Numbered from the stretch's first letter, positions 24,401 to 42,062 are shown. The stretch is 64,000 nucleotides of DNA from Klebsormidium nitens (GCA_000708835.1 DF236976.1:62001-126000), one strand, 5' to 3'. Numbers and translations: made by a program. The notes: generated from the letters alone by a model not told the origin.

Positions 24401-25503
24401 CGGTGGACTTGACTAGAAAATTCAAAAAACAATACACTCTTGCCAATATATTGGAGCGTTCTGCATGATTGTGAACCAGACATAACCATATTGCGACGGC
24501 GAAATCTTCTAGTGGAAAGGAGCACACCGGGGTTTCTGGCAGTGGTAGACTACCAGAGACGAGGGGATCAATTGACTTTGAAGATGTAAATGATGTCAGC
24601 TGATAGTGAGCACCATTTGCAAGGATGTAGATAATTTTGCAAGAATCAAGATAAGTTCGCTCCACAACTGAGCGCCGGCTCGACGTCCAAATTCCAGAGT
24701 CTGTCCTAGGTGTGCAACTTCTGGCTTGGAGAAAGATTCATGTGAATGCAAACCCTAAACTCATATATGCAAAGCAGACAGCATTCTCAATACAAGTTGG
24801 TACCCTTCTAAGCAAAGCAATCAGCACCTTTTAGTGAAATAGTTGACCAAGGTTAAAAAGAAAAGCACTTCCTCACATCTAGCATAAGAACACCGTTGTC
24901 GCAAGCAGCATTATCACTTTTTCAGAAGTCTATCTAAAAAAACTCTCACAATCTCACCACCACCATCAGATCTTTATCTCTCATAATTACTTCATGATTG
25001 TGATTTATAAAATTTGATCACATGTGGGACACAACACGGAGAGAATTCAGGATGTTGGTCTTCCGTATGTTATTCTGCAGCTAGCTTTCGGTCCAGAAAC
25101 TCACCACCCTGCTTCGATACTGTTTCGGGAGGCCCGCCCCCGCCTCCGTCGGCTCATGGTTGAAAGCAGTGCATCTACAGCTTTCACGCCCCTTGGGAGA
25201 TCTTGGAACCATGTGCCGCACTGACCCAGACCATGTGCTGCTACCCAGGAACGACCCTTTGCTACCAATTTGCAAATTGGTGACAAGACTTCCATGCCTC
25301 GTGTCTACTTTACGCCGGCCAGCTATTCGAGGGACCGTCAGGGTAGGGAGAAAAACCCTTGCACGAGTTGACCCAAGGCAAGTCCGCTGACCGCTGAAAA
25401 GATAATCCGGCTGAACACGTTCCCTTGAAGAAGTGGGCAATTCTATTTGAATGGACCAAGGAGGAGGAACCAACGACGGCCCAGCCAATGCCGCCGAGGC
25501 CAT
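18402..25503 (-). CDS. Unrecognised 1113-aa protein, probably plastid-targeted
   Basis: Family not recognised. Nine exons on the minus strand: 25503-25105, 24007-23774, 23438-23157, 22855-22702, 22228-21126, 20791-20615, 20171-20040, 19612-19486, 19135-18402. Phases are consistent throughout. The first ~100 residues are Ser/Arg-rich, nearly acid-free and begin MASAALAGPSLVPPP, with RSPKGRESCRCTAF near a likely cleavage site, as in chloroplast transit peptides. Residues about 150-350 look like a folded domain (VDELFRSRESFRSM, GFRPPGQWEKAQVDYSFELW, DTVFLQGSKSFLVYLSQS, AAYSFWDVLPPGG). Residues 400-560 are low-complexity; 590-724 look folded (FHVHLMQVEGRLLKNVQVVE). A short hydrophobic segment (733-746, LVLSGALLVALSVV) may be one TM helix. 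A conserved-looking block VVVSRDGEVVGCRPENSAAV (828-847) and an acidic C-terminus follow. Exon 1 is linked to exon 2 across a 1.1-kb intron by matching phase only, so that join is the weakest part. Confidence 0.7.
21001..21020. repeat. 10-bp tandem duplication in intron
   Basis: CTATAGGCTG occurs twice in tandem within an intron of the unrecognised plastid-type gene. Minor slippage repeat. Confidence 0.8.
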
Positions 25504-26456
25504 ATCTACAGAGAACAGGGGAACAGGCTCGAGACGAGTAGCTTTAGTGACATTGTGACTGTCACCAGCTCAAGAAGACATGTGCTAACAGGACCGCCCG
25601 CATTGCCATTTGTATGCTTGCTCTTGGTGCTGTGTGAGGCTGTTCAACTTCAAGCTAGCGGGGTCTAAATGCGCATCCCTTTAAACCCTAAATATCCTAA
25701 AACCGGGTGGCTTGCTGACCTAGGCAGAGGGCGCAGACGCCAGCCAAAATGTCGGCGCGAGCAGAATGTAAGCGGGCGGAATTATCATATCAAAACTGCC
25801 CACAAGGTCAAAACGACTTGGCTAGGTCCCAAAACGTTCTCTACAAAGTTTCCGCCATCGTTGGGTGTCATTTGCCCGGTCCATTTGAATGCCCAAAATC
25901 TGCATTTTAGCTGGGGAAGTCAGACATAGGGCCACTTCAGCCTTGACACTAATGGCTCCACCGGGTGCGTAACCCGAAAGTGGGTGGAAATGGTAGCCTA
26001 CAGGCCATATAAGACGTCTGCAAAGTGTAGGGACGCGCCCGCGGTGGAGCCCATACGGTCTGCTCGCTACTGGGCGCTACATATTTTGGCTGGGCGTCTG
26101 CGCCCTCTGGACCTAGGGTTGGATTTGGAGGCTAGGGTTTTGCCCACCCCTCATGCCACGCTGGCAGATGACCATCGCCCATAAGAACGTTTTCACACTT
26201 CCGTTCTAGAGGGTGGGAAAAAGTAAGATCCGTAGCTGTGTGAAAAGCCCCGGCCACAGGCCGGCCTGGATCGATCAGTTGAAGCAATGCGCTGCAATTG
26301 AGCTCTTTCCTGGCTAAACCCGCATTCCCCATTTTCTATGTGCAACATTGCATTGCGTGACGTTTACCGGAAGCTCTGCTCTGATCAACGTTCTTTAGAG
26401 AGGAGTGTCCGTCTGTGCTCTAGCCACTGAGAGTCCTGTTATAGCTTTCGACCATC
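25504..26456. other. Divergent promoter region with inverted repeat
   Basis: This 953-bp interval separates the start codons of two divergently transcribed genes with transit-peptide-like N-termini. It contains telo-box-like AAACCCTAAA at 25683-25692 and the inverted repeat at 25717-26117. No exon was found. Confidence 0.55.
25717..26117. repeat. Inverted-repeat (MITE-like) structure
   Basis: The left arm, about 25717-25764 (GACCTAGGCAGAGGGCGCAG, then ACGCCAGCCAAAAT), matches the reverse complement of about 26061-26117, with small gaps. Both arms end inward with GCGAGCAG. The arms are about 300 bp apart. This could be a small non-autonomous transposon or a foldback remnant; no target-site duplication was identified. 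Confidence 0.6.
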
Positions 26457-31992
<5,536 letters not shown>

Positions 31993-32886
31993 GGGGCAGT
32001 CGTGGCACCCACAGAGATTACATAGTCCCTCGTATTGGAGGGTAGTTCGTGTTTGTGGTTTTGGTATCGTAAGCTCCTTTCTAAGGCGGAAAGGATGCCG
32101 CCCTTCTGTAAGAGCTTATTGCTCGATGACGAAGTACTGCTGATGCTTTTGGCAGCCAATGAGTTTGCGGCCGTCCACTTGTTTTGCGTTTCTGCAACAC
32201 CCAGCCTCAGAGGATATTCATGGCTGCCTTGCAAGTGTTTTAGTAATTGATTCAGATGAATTAACCAATCAGTTCGATCAAAAATCGCAGTGACGGTTGT
32301 GTGCATGGCTGCGGAGAAGCCACGCCCGAAAGTGTGCAAACAATTTGCACCAATCAATGCCGACCCTTAACTGCCCGGCCGGCCTAGGTAAACAGACGCC
32401 TGCGACCACGTTGAAGCCTTTACAAATACGTACTCGATCTTGCCCCATGATCGCCGATCACTGAGACTCGGCTCTTTTCTAATTATCAGGGTCCTTCATC
32501 AAACGACTTCGCCTGCATACTAACGCGCACTAACAGATAATAATAGCATGATTCTGACCGTCGTGCGGGCAATCCCACGAAAGCGGAATAGAACCAAACA
32601 TGCACCCATCGCATTGATACGTAAACGGAAGCACCGGTCGAAGGAAGTGAAAATGCAGTACAGCAACTTGCAAACTTAAAAATGTTGCTACTCTGCTAGA
32701 TTCCAGGCATGAATCCCATTCGTCCTATGGGACCTAAGTTTATCGAAGCAACGATGTCGTCCTTCTGCCGCCAGTGAAAACTATGAACCTACTTTTGATG
32801 ATCTCGATCTGCTTTCAACACTTCGACTGACTCTACAAGCGACCTGCCCTACTACGCCCTGTCTACACCTAGCTAGACAAGCTCTA
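31993..32886. other. Intergenic region between convergent genes
   Basis: 3' UTRs of fabG (plus) and the small unknown gene (minus). Nothing else recognisable. Confidence 0.5.
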
Positions 32887-34707
32887 CTAATTGTACTGGT
32901 CCATCATCTTCCGGATAAAGCTCAGAGTTTCCTTGATGTACCGCATGTCCTCCTTCTGCCGCTGCTTATGTATCGCTGCATGCACCAACGCCAAAGAAAG
33001 TTACAACGTCTAAAGTTGTTTTGCACTCCTCACCAGATATGCAACATCTTCAAAGGCTCCACAACGAGTGAGTTTTGACATAAAAGTCAACTTGTTCATC
33101 ACACGCCTGCAATAATGCCTCTGGCAATGAAGAACCGTACAGCTGGCTTAAAGGCAAAACAAACTTGACAAACACGCAGTTAGATTGAAGCAACTGGTCT
33201 CGCCACAGGGATTGAGCAAAATCTGTTCCTGAACACTTGTGAAACGCTTTCCTGAAGATGGTTGCTTAATTGCAGGCCCAGTTGAGGGTGTCTGTAGATC
33301 CCAAACCTTGAAATCGGAAGCCCTCCACACCAGGGCCTTGACGCCAAAGGAGCCAACACTGTGAGCCCCCCTGGCCCCATTCGCATCCCTCTAACCTAAG
33401 AATTCCAGGTCTGGGACCAAGCCCGTCAAATCCAAGACTTCTCCAAAGGTTCGTCCATAATTATCATACTGTCCGGAGAGTCGTTCACCCGTCGGAGGCC
33501 ATATATAAACTAAACTCTTTGATTAAGATACTTATTTGAAGAGTGACCCGGTCATCTAAAAGCCACCTCGGAACAAACAAATCAGCAAGCGCCAAGCAAC
33601 TAGAGGGGGCTCACCGTTGTCCCGGATGGCCGCATCCTGCAGGTCGTTCCAGCGCTGCGTGGAGATGGCGAGTCGCGCCCAGAAGGGCACTTGCTGCATG
33701 CGCTTGAGGTACTGCCACAGCGTCTCCCCGTCAAACTGCCGCTCCTGAACCTTGACCACAAACTCCTGGTTGCTGCCCTCCACCTTGAGCCACTCCACCA
33801 ATTCCTGCACATGCGAGCCGCTTGAAAGGTCAATTGATCAAGACCTAGAATCGGTTTCCACTGTACTTCACGATCCATTTTTGTAGCCCCTCGCCCAAGT
33901 CCTTGCACTGGCTGACTGCGTTGATCGCACCGTGAAAAGGCTAGACGTTATTTGCCTGGTTTCTGGATGTAAACTTTGTGGATATCGACCACCTGAAAAG
34001 TCCAGTACAGGTCAAATGGTCTACTCTAACGTAGAAGCAGCACGTTTACTTTTGACAAGTCCATAAGATAGAAACAGAGTAATGCACAAGGCAAGAAAGT
34101 GGCATCGGTAGGCAGCGGACAGGGCAGAAGTGGTTGACGGACTCTGTGGACTGGAGCGCTTGAGGCTTCAGTACAAAATGCGAAATTTCTCATATCTGAA
34201 CCTTCTGCGCCACCAAATGAGCATGTTGTCGATTGGCTGAATGCGATCTGGAAGAGATTGCTTTGATTGTTGTACGTATGACTGCACTCAAGAGCTGAAG
34301 TAACTGAAAACATGGAGTAAAGGCATAAAAGAGCCCCAAACACCTGGTGATTGTACTGACATCAACCGCGTCCACTTTTTGAGTTGAACATGACTCTCTT
34401 ATAAAACCTGAGGCTCATAGAATCGCTTTCCCAGCTCTTGAAGGGCTTGCGCACAACACCGAAAGTACCACCACACGTCGGATGCCCCAGCATTGATTAA
34501 AAGAGCATCGCAGCAACACATCATGCTCACCGGCGTTCTACAATCGCGCAACAAGGGCAATCCCTTCCTTTTGGGGTCCTGTTGAGATTGCCCACTTTCT
34601 GGTGGATGTTGTCCGCTGCCCACCAAGCGACCCACGTCCCGTGCGGCCTCCCCTGAGCCCTGATGTTGGGCCCTGCTCTCAGCTGGGGATGACGTCCAGA
34701 ACCCCAT
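32887..34707 (-). CDS. Small unknown protein (about 174 aa)
   Basis: Not recognised. Proposed exons on the minus strand: 34707-34531, 33940-33872, 33804-33615, 32975-32887; phases fit and total 174 residues plus stop. The N-terminal exon is polar and acid-poor at first (MGFWTSSPAESRAQHQGSGE), so organelle targeting is possible but not clear. Exon 2 reads PFHGAINAVSQCKDLGEGLQ, exon 3 ELVEWLKVEGSNQEFVVKVQ, then WQYLKRMQQVPFWARLAIST; the last exon is a charged helix ending SFIRKMMDQYN. The last three exons look like one small helical domain. Exon 2 has an acceptor TAG and a donor GTGAAG, so its borders are less certain than the rest. No known catalytic motif or TM segment is visible. Confidence 0.55.
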
Positions 34708-35811
34708 CTTGCCACAGGTGGCGGGAGAGACAGACACTCAAAAATTTCAGCACAGGAGATGCCAGTGCATGTGCGCACAAGAGGTTGGCCGGGCTCTAGC
34801 TGGAGAGCGACTGGAACAGGCAATTCTCGACTTCGAGAACAAGCAGCCCTGTGCGCGCGCAGATTGTGGGGCCCGCCGGCGCCGCTAAGGCGGCCGCGCG
34901 CGGATCGGTTCTGTTCGCGCACCCGGCCGCGGACGGCGCCGGCCCGCGGCCAACGAGACCGCAAATAATGACGTCACATTGCCGAGTGAGTCCATCATGC
35001 ATCTTGCAAGTCGCCGCATCGTACATGTGGCTCACGTGGATCCATGAAACGAGTACCAAGGCGAGAGCCCATGAGGTGAAAGTTAAACAGGTCTCTGGGT
35101 ACGGTGTCTGTACAGATGCACGGCGCAACTGTGCTCAAGGAATCGAATGCAAACAGAAAAGTAAGACCATGCAGTGGGTCCCATGGGAGCTGTCTCAGCA
35201 GGCGGTACTAAGTTACCCAGCTGCCATGCAAATGAAACTTATTGCAGGGCCCAGGCAAGCCCTGACTCCCCTACAACGTCAAGAGCGGCTTCAGTTCTTA
35301 GCAACACTTCTTTCACTTCCAGCTGATTCTTTTAGCCGCCATTCAGTATCTTTCCTGCAGTGCGCCACCAGTAACAACACGAGCTTCAATCTTGTAAACC
35401 AGCAGCCCGCATTTGAAGATTTGTAAAGCAAGCTCCATAACCTTCGCCCACGTCCACTGCTCTCTGTATGAAGTGCGCGCAATACCACGCGCTCACAGGT
35501 ATCCAGTAGAATAGACGCTCAAGTTTTCATTACTGGAGGTCTGCAGCTTACTGCAGCATTGCATCATCCTTCCGCCACAGCAGCCGCCGGCGCCAGCTCA
35601 GCGACATCTGCAATCTAGAGGAAGTCGTCAAATCATTGTTGCTTGCAGTTTTGAATAACAGCCCCACGCCTTAGCTACAGATGGAGAAATAAACAAAGCC
35701 CACATACTAAACAGGCTGGTGAGGATGTGCACATTCTCCTGAGAGCCTCCAGCTTATCATTGTCAACGAGCTCCCTTGCTCTCCGCTTGTGTTCTGAATC
35801 TAGTCGCCAGC
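34708..35811. other. Divergent promoter region with GC-rich island
   Basis: Upstream DNA shared by the small unknown gene (minus) and the permease (plus). Positions about 34850-34965 are extremely G+C- and CpG-rich, with stacked GCGCGC, GCCGGCGCC and CCGCGG motifs; a promoter-associated island is likely. The plus frame stays open over 34851-35426 but shows no recognisable protein. Confidence 0.45.
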
Positions 35812-38800
35812 ATGACGGTGTCAGAGAAGGGGGCCCAGCCCAAGAGGCAGGTGACTGACACTGGCGAGCTGCGGCTGCGTCAGCTGGGATACAAGCAGGA
35901 GCTGTCCAGAACATTGGTGAGGGACAGGGAGAGCGCCCTTTTGCTTCCAAGCAATTTTTGCCAATAGAGTCCCCTCACCCGTTTCAAGAGTGTCCTGAGA
36001 GTTTTCAATGCTGTGTGCTTTACAAAACAAGGACTGAATGCGAAGCGCCTAGCATTTGAAGAGATGAGCCGCCTCAGTATCCTTGTTGCGATGGCTGTCC
36101 TTCTGGGCTCCGTGTGCTATTGGTGGTCCCCTCATCTTCTTGAGGATACAATGTAGTTTTATGCTGTTGCTCAAGTGTCATACTCTGGGTCAAGCTTAAT
36201 GCTTCAGCTTTCATGAGCCTGGTTGTAATCTTGCAAGTACAGGAAACTGTGGCATGAGCTGAACATGACATTTGGTTTTGCAAGCGATCTTGAACTGGGG
36301 CGACGTATCTCTTTCTCAAGAACCTTAAATTGCAAGAGTGGCAGAAGTATCGCCACTAATCAGCACCTCGAAGTGCGAACATCAGGAACCCAAAAGCCCT
36401 CCTTTGCAAACGCCATCTTTCTGAGCTTATCTTCCAAACCCTTCTCATTTGTGCAGAATACGATGGTTAACTTTGCGGTCAGCTACACCATCATCGGCGT
36501 CCTGATGGGCATTACTGGGCTGTATTCCCTGGGCTTTGAGTACGGCGGCCCCGTCTCGGTGGTGTGGGGCTGGGTGGTGGTCAGCTTCTTCACGCTCTTC
36601 ATCGCGGCCTCCATGGCGGAGATCTGCAGCAGCTATCCGGTGAGTATGTGTGGAATGAGGACGTTCACGTTGACATCTTTTATTCTTCTGTGTACTCAAG
36701 AATCGTTTTTTTCCATGTGACCACTTCTCGCACTCTAGGATCCCTATTTTTAAACCAAGTGAAGAATGCCCGGATCTTTATGAGGATAAAGTCTGCACTT
36801 AAGTTGGCGTTGGCGAGCTGTGCCCAAGCAATCATTTTGACCACTTCGGAAGAAGTAAATACTTGAGTTGAGGCTGAAGAAGAGCTGAAGAAGAGCTCTT
36901 TGTCAGTCAACATGTGCTCAATCAAGAAAATGCCTTTCTGGGGATGGCTGCTTCACTTCAGTAATGGAACCCCCTTCCCTCCTTTGCTAACCAGCCCCCA
37001 TTTCTGCAGACGGCGGGTGGCCTCTACTTTTGGTCCTACAGCCTCGCCGGTCCAAAGTACGGCCCGCTCTGCTCGTGGCTAACCGGGTGGTTTAACTACC
37101 TTGGGTTTGTGTGCGGGATGGCGGCCATCGACCATATCGGCGCCACCATTATTTCCACCATGGTTGTGCTTAACACCGGAACCGGGTTAGATGGCGGTTA
37201 TGTCGCAAGCAAGGAGGTCACTCTGGCATTCTTGGCGGGCATCCTCGTTTTGCAGGTGAGCAGTTTGCTTTTCTTTTGATCCTTCCGGATTTCCTACCAT
37301 GGAAATCGAAGAGCTCCAGAATCGCAACAATGAACGAGGTTTTCTCCTTCTCACGTAACATTGCAAGACTCTTGATAGGAGTAGGAAACCAGGCTCCTAA
37401 AGCGAGGCTCCTAAAGCAAGAGCAATTTGAACGATCCAGGAATGAACCCAGATATCAGCTGACACGAGCTACTGAGGTTTTCCTTGGGACCAGCTTCGTT
37501 GAATGTCAGACCATTGTGAGACCAGGGCTCCTGTCAAAGACAGCTTGAAAGTGTTCCAAAGTACGCTTGCCAAATTGCCCCTACTGAGAGAGAAGGGCTG
37601 AACACGAGTAACCTCCATCAGTAACATCAAGCCTGAAGCAACAAGGGACCTTTGCAGGCAATCATCAACTCGTTCCACGTCAACGTACTTGCGTTTGTCG
37701 AGAAGGCCGCCCTGTACATCGAGGTTGGCGGCCTCATCATCATTGTGGTTACTCTCTTCTCCGTTGCTGGTAGGCTCCCTTCCGTCGCTTCTCCGGCTCA
37801 TTGGCTCTAAAGCTTGCGTTCTGATGCTGCTCGACTTGCGGGGTGCGCATCTGGATTGTCAGCATTTCAGTGCTCCACACTCTGGATTTCAAAGGGATCC
37901 CTTCAGGCGAAGCGCCTTGGCCCCTCTCGAGATCTCGTCGCAAGTCGCTTCGTGAAGATCGATGTTCAACTTTCCTGAAACGCATCAAGGCGTAGGGCTT
38001 CGGGCAACTGGTTAGAAGACAAGTTTGATGTGAATACCCTCGTCTCTCACTTTCAGCGCGTCCCCGCAGACCGACGGCAGTCTGCCAAGTACGTCTTCAC
38101 ACACTACGAGCCCGCCGTCGATACGGGCGTCCACAATTCCTTCTACGTCTTCCTCTTGGGAATGCTCATGAGCAGCTTCACGCTGCTTGCATATGACGTG
38201 AGCCTTCTCAGCAACACGGTCTCTTCCTTCTTAAGCGGGGACGGCGCTCATTGTTTGGCAGCACCGCTATCGCTTACGGCACCCAACCATAACGCGTCTG
38301 CGAACTCGCTGGGGGCCTAGCTCTGAAACCCTTGAGACGGATAAAAGAAGTCGTTGTCGTCCTCAAAACGGGTTTAGTTTGTGGCCAGTTGCGGCCAGAT
38401 CGAACCGGCAGAGATAGCCTTCCACTAATCAATTCTCACCCTTATCAGTTGCAACTTGTCTCAGTCGTTGACTCTGGCACCAGTAGGCCTTTCTGAATCC
38501 GTTTGATCACCAGCTTGTGAGGCAAAGGGCTTCGTTCGCTGAGACGTTCCCTTTCACCCCAGGCCGCCACTCACCTGACGGAAGAGACCGTTGGCGCCGA
38601 CTGGACGTCGCCAGTCAGCATCGTTAGCGCAGTTGCCACGGCTGCGGTCGCAGGGTTCATCTACATCCTGACCCTGACCTTCTGCATCCAGGTAAGATAT
38701 TGCCAGAGCGGAAAGCGCATCGAAAAGGTTGAGAAAGATAGAGTTGCAATTAAGGGTGGATGTAATGGGCAGAGCATGCTTTGCAGTGGGGAATGAAGGC

Positions 38801-41009
38801 GAAGGAGCTTGAAACATGCTTCGTTTTTGATGAACGACGACTCGATGAGTATGAATCAAGCTTGCTTTTCCACAGCCAATAATGCATTCTGGGATGAAAT
38901 GGCTAAGTGAAAAGTCAAGCAGCTGTAACCTCTCCTTATAGAGACGTGAATCTGGTCTCCCTGATCTCTTTGCTTGAGCGTTCCCTCAAAACAGCCAAGG
39001 AACGTTCGCAGATTCACCTGCCTTACTTGGCGCCGGACCTTGGCCATTTCAGATTGCGGTTTTTCCTCTCAGAGTTCATTGCCTCGGGGGCTAAGCCACT
39101 GACCCAAACCCAGATCTTTAAAGTCTTCGAACCTTGCCACAGGATCCCGCCACTCTTCTCGACCCTGGCAATGCGACGGCCGGGCTAAGCGCGGCCGCGC
39201 AGATCTTCTACGACGTCTTTGACAGCGCCGGCAAGAGCCCCAAGGGCGTGATTGCTCTGCTCACGATCCCGCTTATGGCCAGCTACTTCAGCGGGATGAG
39301 CCAACTGGCGGCGACCTCGCGAGTGGTAAGTACGCTGGGTTGGTCGCCTTCTCGAAGGCTTGTGTGGATCGTTGGATTGTTGGGGTGTTGGATTTGTTCC
39401 CCGGCAATATCGCTTGCAGCTGCAGAGAGGGGTGAGAGAAGCAGCAGCGAGGGACAGTCATTCGCTAATTCAACCTTCCAAGTGATCAGGACCTTCTATC
39501 ACACCGTCTATTCTTGCTGGCATGTGGATTGCCATCTCTCCCCTTCCGTTTATCCATCTTTTCCGTGCCCACTTCGGCCTCAAACGCGATACTAGTCAAC
39601 GGTGCCCACGCCACTTGTTTCCGTTATCCGTTTCCGTTCCGCTGAATCCAAACCCCTAAACCGCGCGCAGCTGTTCGCGATCACGCGCGACAAGGCCATT
39701 CCCTTCAGCGGCTTCCTCCACTGGACGCATCCCAAGTCGAAGACGCCCATCGTGGCGGTCTGGGTGTCCGCGGCGCTCGCCTTCTGCTTCGCGCTCTTTT
39801 CGCTCAAGAGTTACATCGCATTTACTGCGGTGACGTCACTCAGCACGATCGGGTCCATGACCGCGTACGGCATTCCCATTTTCCTGAAGCAGCTCTTCCC
39901 GCACAACTTCCACCCGGGGCCCTTCAACCTCGGCAGGTGGGCCGCCGGCGCGCGGACAACATTTGCGCGCAGGTTTTCTGCCGCTTTTGAAACCAAACGG
40001 CAAGACGTGTTGGTCCGAAGGGCTCCTCTTGCTTGATAAAACGGTTACTTTGTGATGTTTTGGACCAGCAGACCGGCTGCTAGTTCAACCGGTTCAAATT
40101 GCTAGATCAGGAAACACGGAGATTCGAAAGTGTGTCGATCGAGGCTCTTTTGTTTGGAAAGTCGACTGACGCTCGCTCCAAGAAAAGCTTTACTCATGTA
40201 TAAGCGACGGTAGAGTTTAAAAGCTAGGAGAGGTTGCCTGGTCCTCGTTCTCATTCAGGGGACCAACAGATCAGACGAGCTGTTCGAAGAAGACGTGCTT
40301 GGACTTTTGCCCTTGGTGGGTTACTGAGAATTTTCATTTTTTTCGTCTTGCAGATTCAGCCCCATCGTTGGATGGGTCGCGATTATTTACATCGTCTTCA
40401 TGGTCGTTGTCTTCTGCCTTCCCACGTACTATCCGATCGACAGGTGAGAAAGGACGCCTCAAAATGATGTAGAATTGCGGAAATCAATTGTCATTTGCAG
40501 ACACTACGCCGCCTCTTGCATACGTATCGGTGTTTCCCCGGGTCACGAACTCCGTGCATCTTGCTCCCGCGTTTCTCAATAGCACCACGCGTCTTTCACT
40601 GGTCATCAAAAGATTGCACCTCTACGTTCAGGCCACCAGATAGAATGTCTTATCCCTTGCCGGCTTCGCGCCGGGCTTCCGGTTGAGCGAAGGGGCATAG
40701 GTTACAGAAAGGTCAAGAAAAGACAAAGCAGGAACACTCCAGTTCTTCCTACACTTTTCTCCTCTGCACCGCAGCAACACGCTGAACTACGCCCCGGTCA
40801 CTGGCGGCGCCGTTATCTTGGTCGCCCTCTTCCTATGGGTGATTGTCGCCCGGAAGCGGTACCTGGGCCCGGTACGTACCCTCCGAGCGGAGGACTCCAA
40901 GACGGACGAGACGTACTCGGGTGGGAACCTGTACCCTGAACCCGTGTACAAGAACGAGTACTCGGTGCACGGCAAAAGCGCCCCGGTGAAGCCAGCCGAG
41001 GCGGCCTAG
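35812..41009 (+). CDS. Amino-acid/GABA permease, BAT1-like (APC family), copy A
   Basis: Membrane transporter of the amino acid-polyamine-organocation superfamily, close in pattern to plant BAT1/GABP, which move amino acids or GABA across cellular membranes. 558 aa in ten exons: 35812-35916, 36457-36639, 37010-37255, 37658-37769, 38070-38197, 38563-38691, 39143-39325, 39671-39936, 40354-40443, 40775-41009. Family features: cytosolic N-terminus with LRLRQLGYKQELSRTL; TM1 FAVSYTIIGVLMGITGLY; SMAEICSSYP; GGLYFWSYSLAG; ATHLTEETVGADW; FAITRDKAIPFSGFLHW; KSKTPIVAVWVSA; GPFNLGR. About 12 TM helices are expected. The C-terminal tail is hydrophilic and Tyr-rich. Paralogue of the gene at 49646-57058, with identical internal exon lengths. 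Substrate cannot be told from sequence. Confidence 0.92.
37391..37418 (+). repeat. 14-bp tandem duplication in intron
   Basis: Two adjacent copies of AGGCTCCTAAAGC plus G or A, in the third intron of permease copy A. Slippage repeat. Confidence 0.75.
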
Positions 41010-41254
41010 AACGGTCAATTTGCAGCGTAGATAACAAATGTCAGAGTCCAATCGACGGTTGAGATTAGAGCGAGCGTGTCAGCCGAATCAAGGTGTCCTG
41101 AATTTATTCTAGGCGGCCTGGAATTAGCACGACCGGGGGGAGGTTAAGGTAACCGGCAGCAGACTAGATGCGCATCTGACTGAGAAGAGAGAAAGCGAGA
41201 GGCACGACGCCTGCGGGACTACTTGAGTTTCCTAGCGCAAAGGTCTTCCTTTTC

Positions 41255-41356
41255 TGCAGAGAGGGTTGAGTGTTGACCGAACAAATTGAAGTGAAAGGGC
41301 TCTCTAAGAGCACAAGAGACTGCACAGAGAGTTGAGTGTTGACCAGACGAGTTGAT
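41255..41356 (+). repeat. Direct repeat pair just downstream of permease A
   Basis: Two copies about 65 bp apart share CTGCA, then AGAG(A/G)GTTGAGTGTTGACC, then an ANTTGA-like end: about 41255-41288 and 41320-41355. Not coding. Confidence 0.7.
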
Positions 41357-42046
41357 TGCAGTAGGACACAGGACAGCAAGTACACCAGTCAAAAGAGCGG
41401 TCACTTGTTTCAAAACGTCAGCGAGCAGGCTAGATTGAGAGAACACGACAACGTACTGGCCTGCCTTTACTTGCGAAAGCGAGACTACATTCGCTTTACT
41501 GAGCAAGTACTTCTCCCCAAGGTTACACTAGTGGGCATGGCCCGTAGGCGGGACAGAACATAGCTAGCAAGCTGCATCCTGATAGCTCAAATTGCAACGG
41601 CAGATTTTACCGGTCGGATTAGCGCCCGTGTTTTTCAGTACTGGCTCTCGAGCAGTGACTTTGATTTGTTCCGTTACATTCTTCGTCTGTAGCTCGCAAG
41701 GAGGACCACGAATCTCTATGCAACATATTCTGGCGCCGGCAGCTGAAGCTGTGATTGATGACAAGCATGCGCTTGAGTCATATGGATCCTGGAAGCATAG
41801 TGATTGACTAGCCTTCTATAATATTGTCACTCTTGTCACTGCTCAAGAACTGCGCACTGGATGCACTGGCCATGGATGGCAGCGGCCGCAGCTGTGAACG
41901 AACGCGGTCACGTGCCTAGCTACTCTGCGGCCTCTTTCAATTCGTCCTCCAAGCCCAAGACCCTGGGCCTGCCACGATCAACTCAGTCAGAACCGAGAAC
42001 ATTTGGACGTTAAACTGAAGGGCTTGAAGCCAGGTTCGTTTCCGGG

Positions 42047-42062
42047 GCGCGTCGCGACGCGC
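42047..42062. repeat. 16-bp perfect GC palindrome
   Basis: GCGCGTCGCGACGCGC is a perfect palindrome. Related GC-rich sequence (GGCGACGCGCGCCGCGCGCG) lies at 42141-42160. Function unknown; possibly a remnant of a GC-rich mobile repeat. Confidence 0.7.

Noticed and set aside
34851-35426. Open frame of about 190 codons in the divergent promoter region
   Set aside because: Composition changes abruptly from GC-rich Ala/Arg codons to ordinary intergenic sequence, with no recognisable motif; probably a chance open frame starting in a CpG island.
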